A stretch of DNA of 8,380 bases from an uncultured Eubacteriales bacterium (lineage in GTDB: Bacteria; Bacillota; Clostridia; Christensenellales; Borkfalkiaceae), in the NCBI GenBank assembly GCA_905207385.1, contig CAJLLH010000047.1:1-8380 (forward strand), in the 5' to 3' direction. Every line of letters starts with the position of its first letter. Within the stretch, counting starts at the first letter, position 1. The notes under the pieces were generated by a model. The model had not been told where the DNA came from. It saw only the letters and a program-made list of their open reading frames with translations, and did not search any database. Both the position numbers and the translations under genes were made by a program. Shown piece by piece: positions 6,910 through 8,380 of the stretch.

Positions 6910-6988
6910 GGGGCATACATTTACGCGCAAAATTTTGCAAAAAATTGCCGTAAAGCCATATTTCCTCACAAATATTCTTATATGCCCC
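6910..6988. other. 79-nt nested inverted-repeat element, possible three-way-junction RNA
   Basis: The outer arms GGGGCATA (6910-6917) and TATGCCCC (6981-6988) are perfect complements. Inside, TTTACG-c-GCAA (6920-6930) pairs with TTGCCGTAAA (6945-6954) over 10 bp with one bulged C. A third arm, ATATTT (6958-6963), pairs with AAATAT (6970-6975) around the loop CCTCAC. Together these give a closed three-way junction. The strand is not determined. On the minus strand it ends 5 bp before the pgi -35 box; on the plus strand it ends 99 bp before the helicase -35 box. I found no convincing promoter for it. It might be a small RNA, a small mobile repeat or a regulator site. It lacks tRNA features such as the TTC-loop motif. 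Confidence 0.4.
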
Positions 6989-7087
6989 CTACGCCGGCAA
7001 TAATGCAAAATATGCTGAAAATACCCATAAAACGCAAACAGAATACCTCTCTTTTATTATTTTGACTGGAAGGGCGACGCCAAACAC

Positions 7088-7117
7088 TTTACAAAACAAA
7101 TGTTTGTATGATATAAT
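7088..7117 (+). promoter_or_regulatory. Extended -10 promoter of the helicase gene
   Basis: TTTACA (7088-7093), an 18-bp spacer and TATAAT (7112-7117) are present, and TG at 7109-7110 makes an extended -10 (TGATATAAT). Only 6 nt separate the -10 from the GTG at 7124, so the start of transcription is predicted to fall at or next to the first base of the start codon. Confidence 0.7.
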
Positions 7118-7123
7118 ATAAGC

Positions 7124-8335
7124 GTGGCAACAGAACTTACAGCCGATCAGATAGCGGCAGACAAATCAATAGCCGACTGGTACAACAATTCCACGCGGCA
7201 GGTATACGTGCTTGCAGGGCTTGCGGGAACGGGCAAAACCACGCTTTTAAGGCATACGGTGTGCGATACGCTTAAACTTGTGCCCGATGTAAGCGCGGCT
7301 TTCGTTACGCCTACAGGCAAAGCCGCAACCGTGCTTATAAGGCAGGGCATACCCGCCACCACGCTGCACAGACTCATTTATCAGGCCATGACCGAGGAAC
7401 ACGAAACAGAAATCAACGGGAAACCGGTCAAGATGGAAAAACTTGTTTTCCGCCGCAGAGAGAACATAGACAAAAGCATTAAACTTATTGTACTTGACGA
7501 ATTTTCAATGGTTTCGGACTATGTGCTTTCGGACATAATGCGGTTCGGGGTAAAGATGCTTGTCTGCGGCGACAATGCACAGCTTCCGCCGGTAGAGGGT
7601 ATGAACAGCTTTTTATCCGCGCCCGACAGCTGCCTTAGAACAATTGTAAGGCAACAGGAAGGAAACCCCATAATACGGCTTGCGCACGACGCCATGGAGG
7701 GCAAATACATACCTTACGGCAATTATGGCGACAGAGCATTTGTTTTAAGCGCGCGCAGACTTAAAGCCGAATACAGAAAAAAATATTTTCTTAAAGCCGA
7801 ACAAATAATATGCGGCATAAACAAAACTCGCGCAAAAATAAACGACGAAATGCGCGGATACCTCGGCTTTTCGGGTTTGCCGCAGAAAGGCGAAAAGCTT
7901 ATATGCACCCTTAATAACTGGGAACAATTCATTGACGAAGAGATGCGTTACAATATGGTAAACGGCATTATAGGGTACATAAGCGACGTTAAGTATTACG
8001 GCGAGAGCATGGGATTTATGGCGTTCCGCGCAGACTTCATGCAGGAAGATTGTCCCGAAGTTGTGCCGTTCGACACTGGCATTTTTGAAAACGGAGCATA
8101 CAGATACCGCCACGGCGACTACTTTGAAAGGTTCGACGAAGACGGCAACGCTACGGGCGCATTCACGCTGAACAGATTTGAATACGGTTACTGCATATCC
8201 TGCCACAAGGCTCAGGGTTCGGAATTTGAAAGCGCGGTAATATTTGACGAAAGCTACGCCTTTAAAGAAGACGCGGGGCGCTGGCTTTACACCGCAATAA
8301 CGCGTGCAAAAAACAAACTTATAATATTAAGGTAA
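7124..8335 (+). CDS. RecD/Dda-like SF1B DNA helicase, compact stand-alone form
   Basis: The product is a 403-residue ATP-driven DNA helicase expected to move 5' to 3' on single-stranded DNA. Motifs appear in order: a Q-like start (LTADQIAAD, 5-13), Walker A GLAGTGKTT (32-40), Ia FVTPTGKAA (60-68), Walker B DEFSM (125-129), motif III GDNAQLPPV (149-157), a motif IV-like Arg (about 176, RQQEGNPIIRLA), motif V SCHKAQGSEF (359-368) and motif VI LYTAITRAKN (388-397). It lacks the long N-terminal region of RecD2 and any nuclease domain; its size is close to phage Dda. The start is GTG at 7124: the frame is closed by a stop at 7109-7111, and the next possible start would lose the Q region. No ribosome site precedes it, which fits a leaderless mRNA. 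Its role could be repair, replication restart or a former mobile element; the window has no phage genes to decide. Confidence 0.93.
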   Translation: MATELTADQIAADKSIADWYNNSTRQVYVLAGLAGTGKTTLLRHTVCDTLKLVPDVSAAFVTPTGKAATVLIRQGIPATTLHRLIYQAMTEEHETEINGKPVKMEKLVFRRRENIDKSIKLIVLDEFSMVSDYVLSDIMRFGVKMLVCGDNAQLPPVEGMNSFLSAPDSCLRTIVRQQEGNPIIRLAHDAMEGKYIPYGNYGDRAFVLSARRLKAEYRKKYFLKAEQIICGINKTRAKINDEMRGYLGFSGLPQKGEKLICTLNNWEQFIDEEMRYNMVNGIIGYISDVKYYGESMGFMAFRADFMQEDCPEVVPFDTGIFENGAYRYRHGDYFERFDEDGNATGAFTLNRFEYGYCISCHKAQGSEFESAVIFDESYAFKEDAGRWLYTAITRAKNKLIILR

Positions 8336-8350
8336 AATTTAAAAAAGCGG

Positions 8351-8380
8351 CGGCGCGCCAAAAAAATTTTTGGCGCGCCG
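8351..8380 (+). terminator. Probable terminator: strong inverted repeat running to the window edge
   Basis: CGGCGCGCC plus five A (8351-8364) is the exact reverse complement of five T plus GGCGCGCCG (8367-8380), with two A between. It starts 16 bp after the helicase stop. A run of six A then G precedes it, so a matching T-run may lie just past the edge, which would make a terminator for both directions. The A/T-rich top of the stem is unusual. Each arm contains GGCGCGCC. Confidence 0.6.

Noticed and set aside
6921..6959. 12-codon minus-strand open frame (MALRQFFAKFCA) with GAGGA just before it
   Set aside because: The ribosome-like site is only 3 nt from the ATG, there is no convincing promoter, and so short a frame is expected by chance.
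6910..6988. tRNA reading of the GGGGCATA...TATGCCCC element
   Set aside because: Despite a length and closing stem like a tRNA, there is no T-loop TTC motif, no D-arm and no plausible anticodon arm.
7062..7090. TTGACT at 7062-7067 as the helicase -35
   Set aside because: No -10-like hexamer lies 16-18 bp downstream; the TTTACA plus extended TATAAT pair at 7088-7117 is better.

Overview
The window looks like a chromosomal segment of a low-to-mid GC Gram-positive bacterium of the class Clostridia, perhaps a gut lineage. The grounds are the strong AGGAGG-type ribosome sites, consensus vegetative promoters (TTGACT or TTGATA, 17 bp, TATAAT), GTG starts, and a very Cys-rich surface lipoprotein with BspA-type leucine-rich repeats, a protein style common in gut Clostridia. 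The taxonomic placement is inference from style; no marker gene was compared.

Layout. Four genes lie on the minus strand and one on the plus strand. From left to right: (1) the N-terminal 171 codons of a small multi-pass membrane protein that runs off the left edge; (2) a 1039-residue lipoprotein with 17 complete CxxC/His repeats, one decayed repeat and a C-terminal leucine-rich domain; (3) a membrane-anchored alpha/beta hydrolase with a GTG start; (4) glucose-6-phosphate isomerase (pgi), closed by a clear intrinsic terminator; (5) divergently, a compact RecD/Dda-like SF1B DNA helicase whose GTG start sits where transcription should begin. A strong 14-bp-arm inverted repeat after the helicase runs to the right edge.

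The genes do not look like one operon. Each has its own upstream gap of more than 200 bases. Three minus-strand genes have near-consensus promoters (584-612, 3975-4003, 6877-6905). pgi is glycolysis housekeeping, the helicase is DNA repair or replication, and the lipoprotein and membrane protein belong to the cell envelope. I see no shared pathway.

The most interesting signals are non-coding. All three mRNAs from the good minus-strand promoters should begin with a stem-loop 5-7 nt from the predicted start. The helicase transcript appears leaderless. The pgi-helicase gap (6815-7123, 309 bases) holds a 79-nt element (6910-6988) whose nested inverted repeats can fold as a three-way junction. I see nothing convincing in 6989-7087 of that gap. 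No CRISPR array, tRNA, rRNA, transposase or integrase was found.
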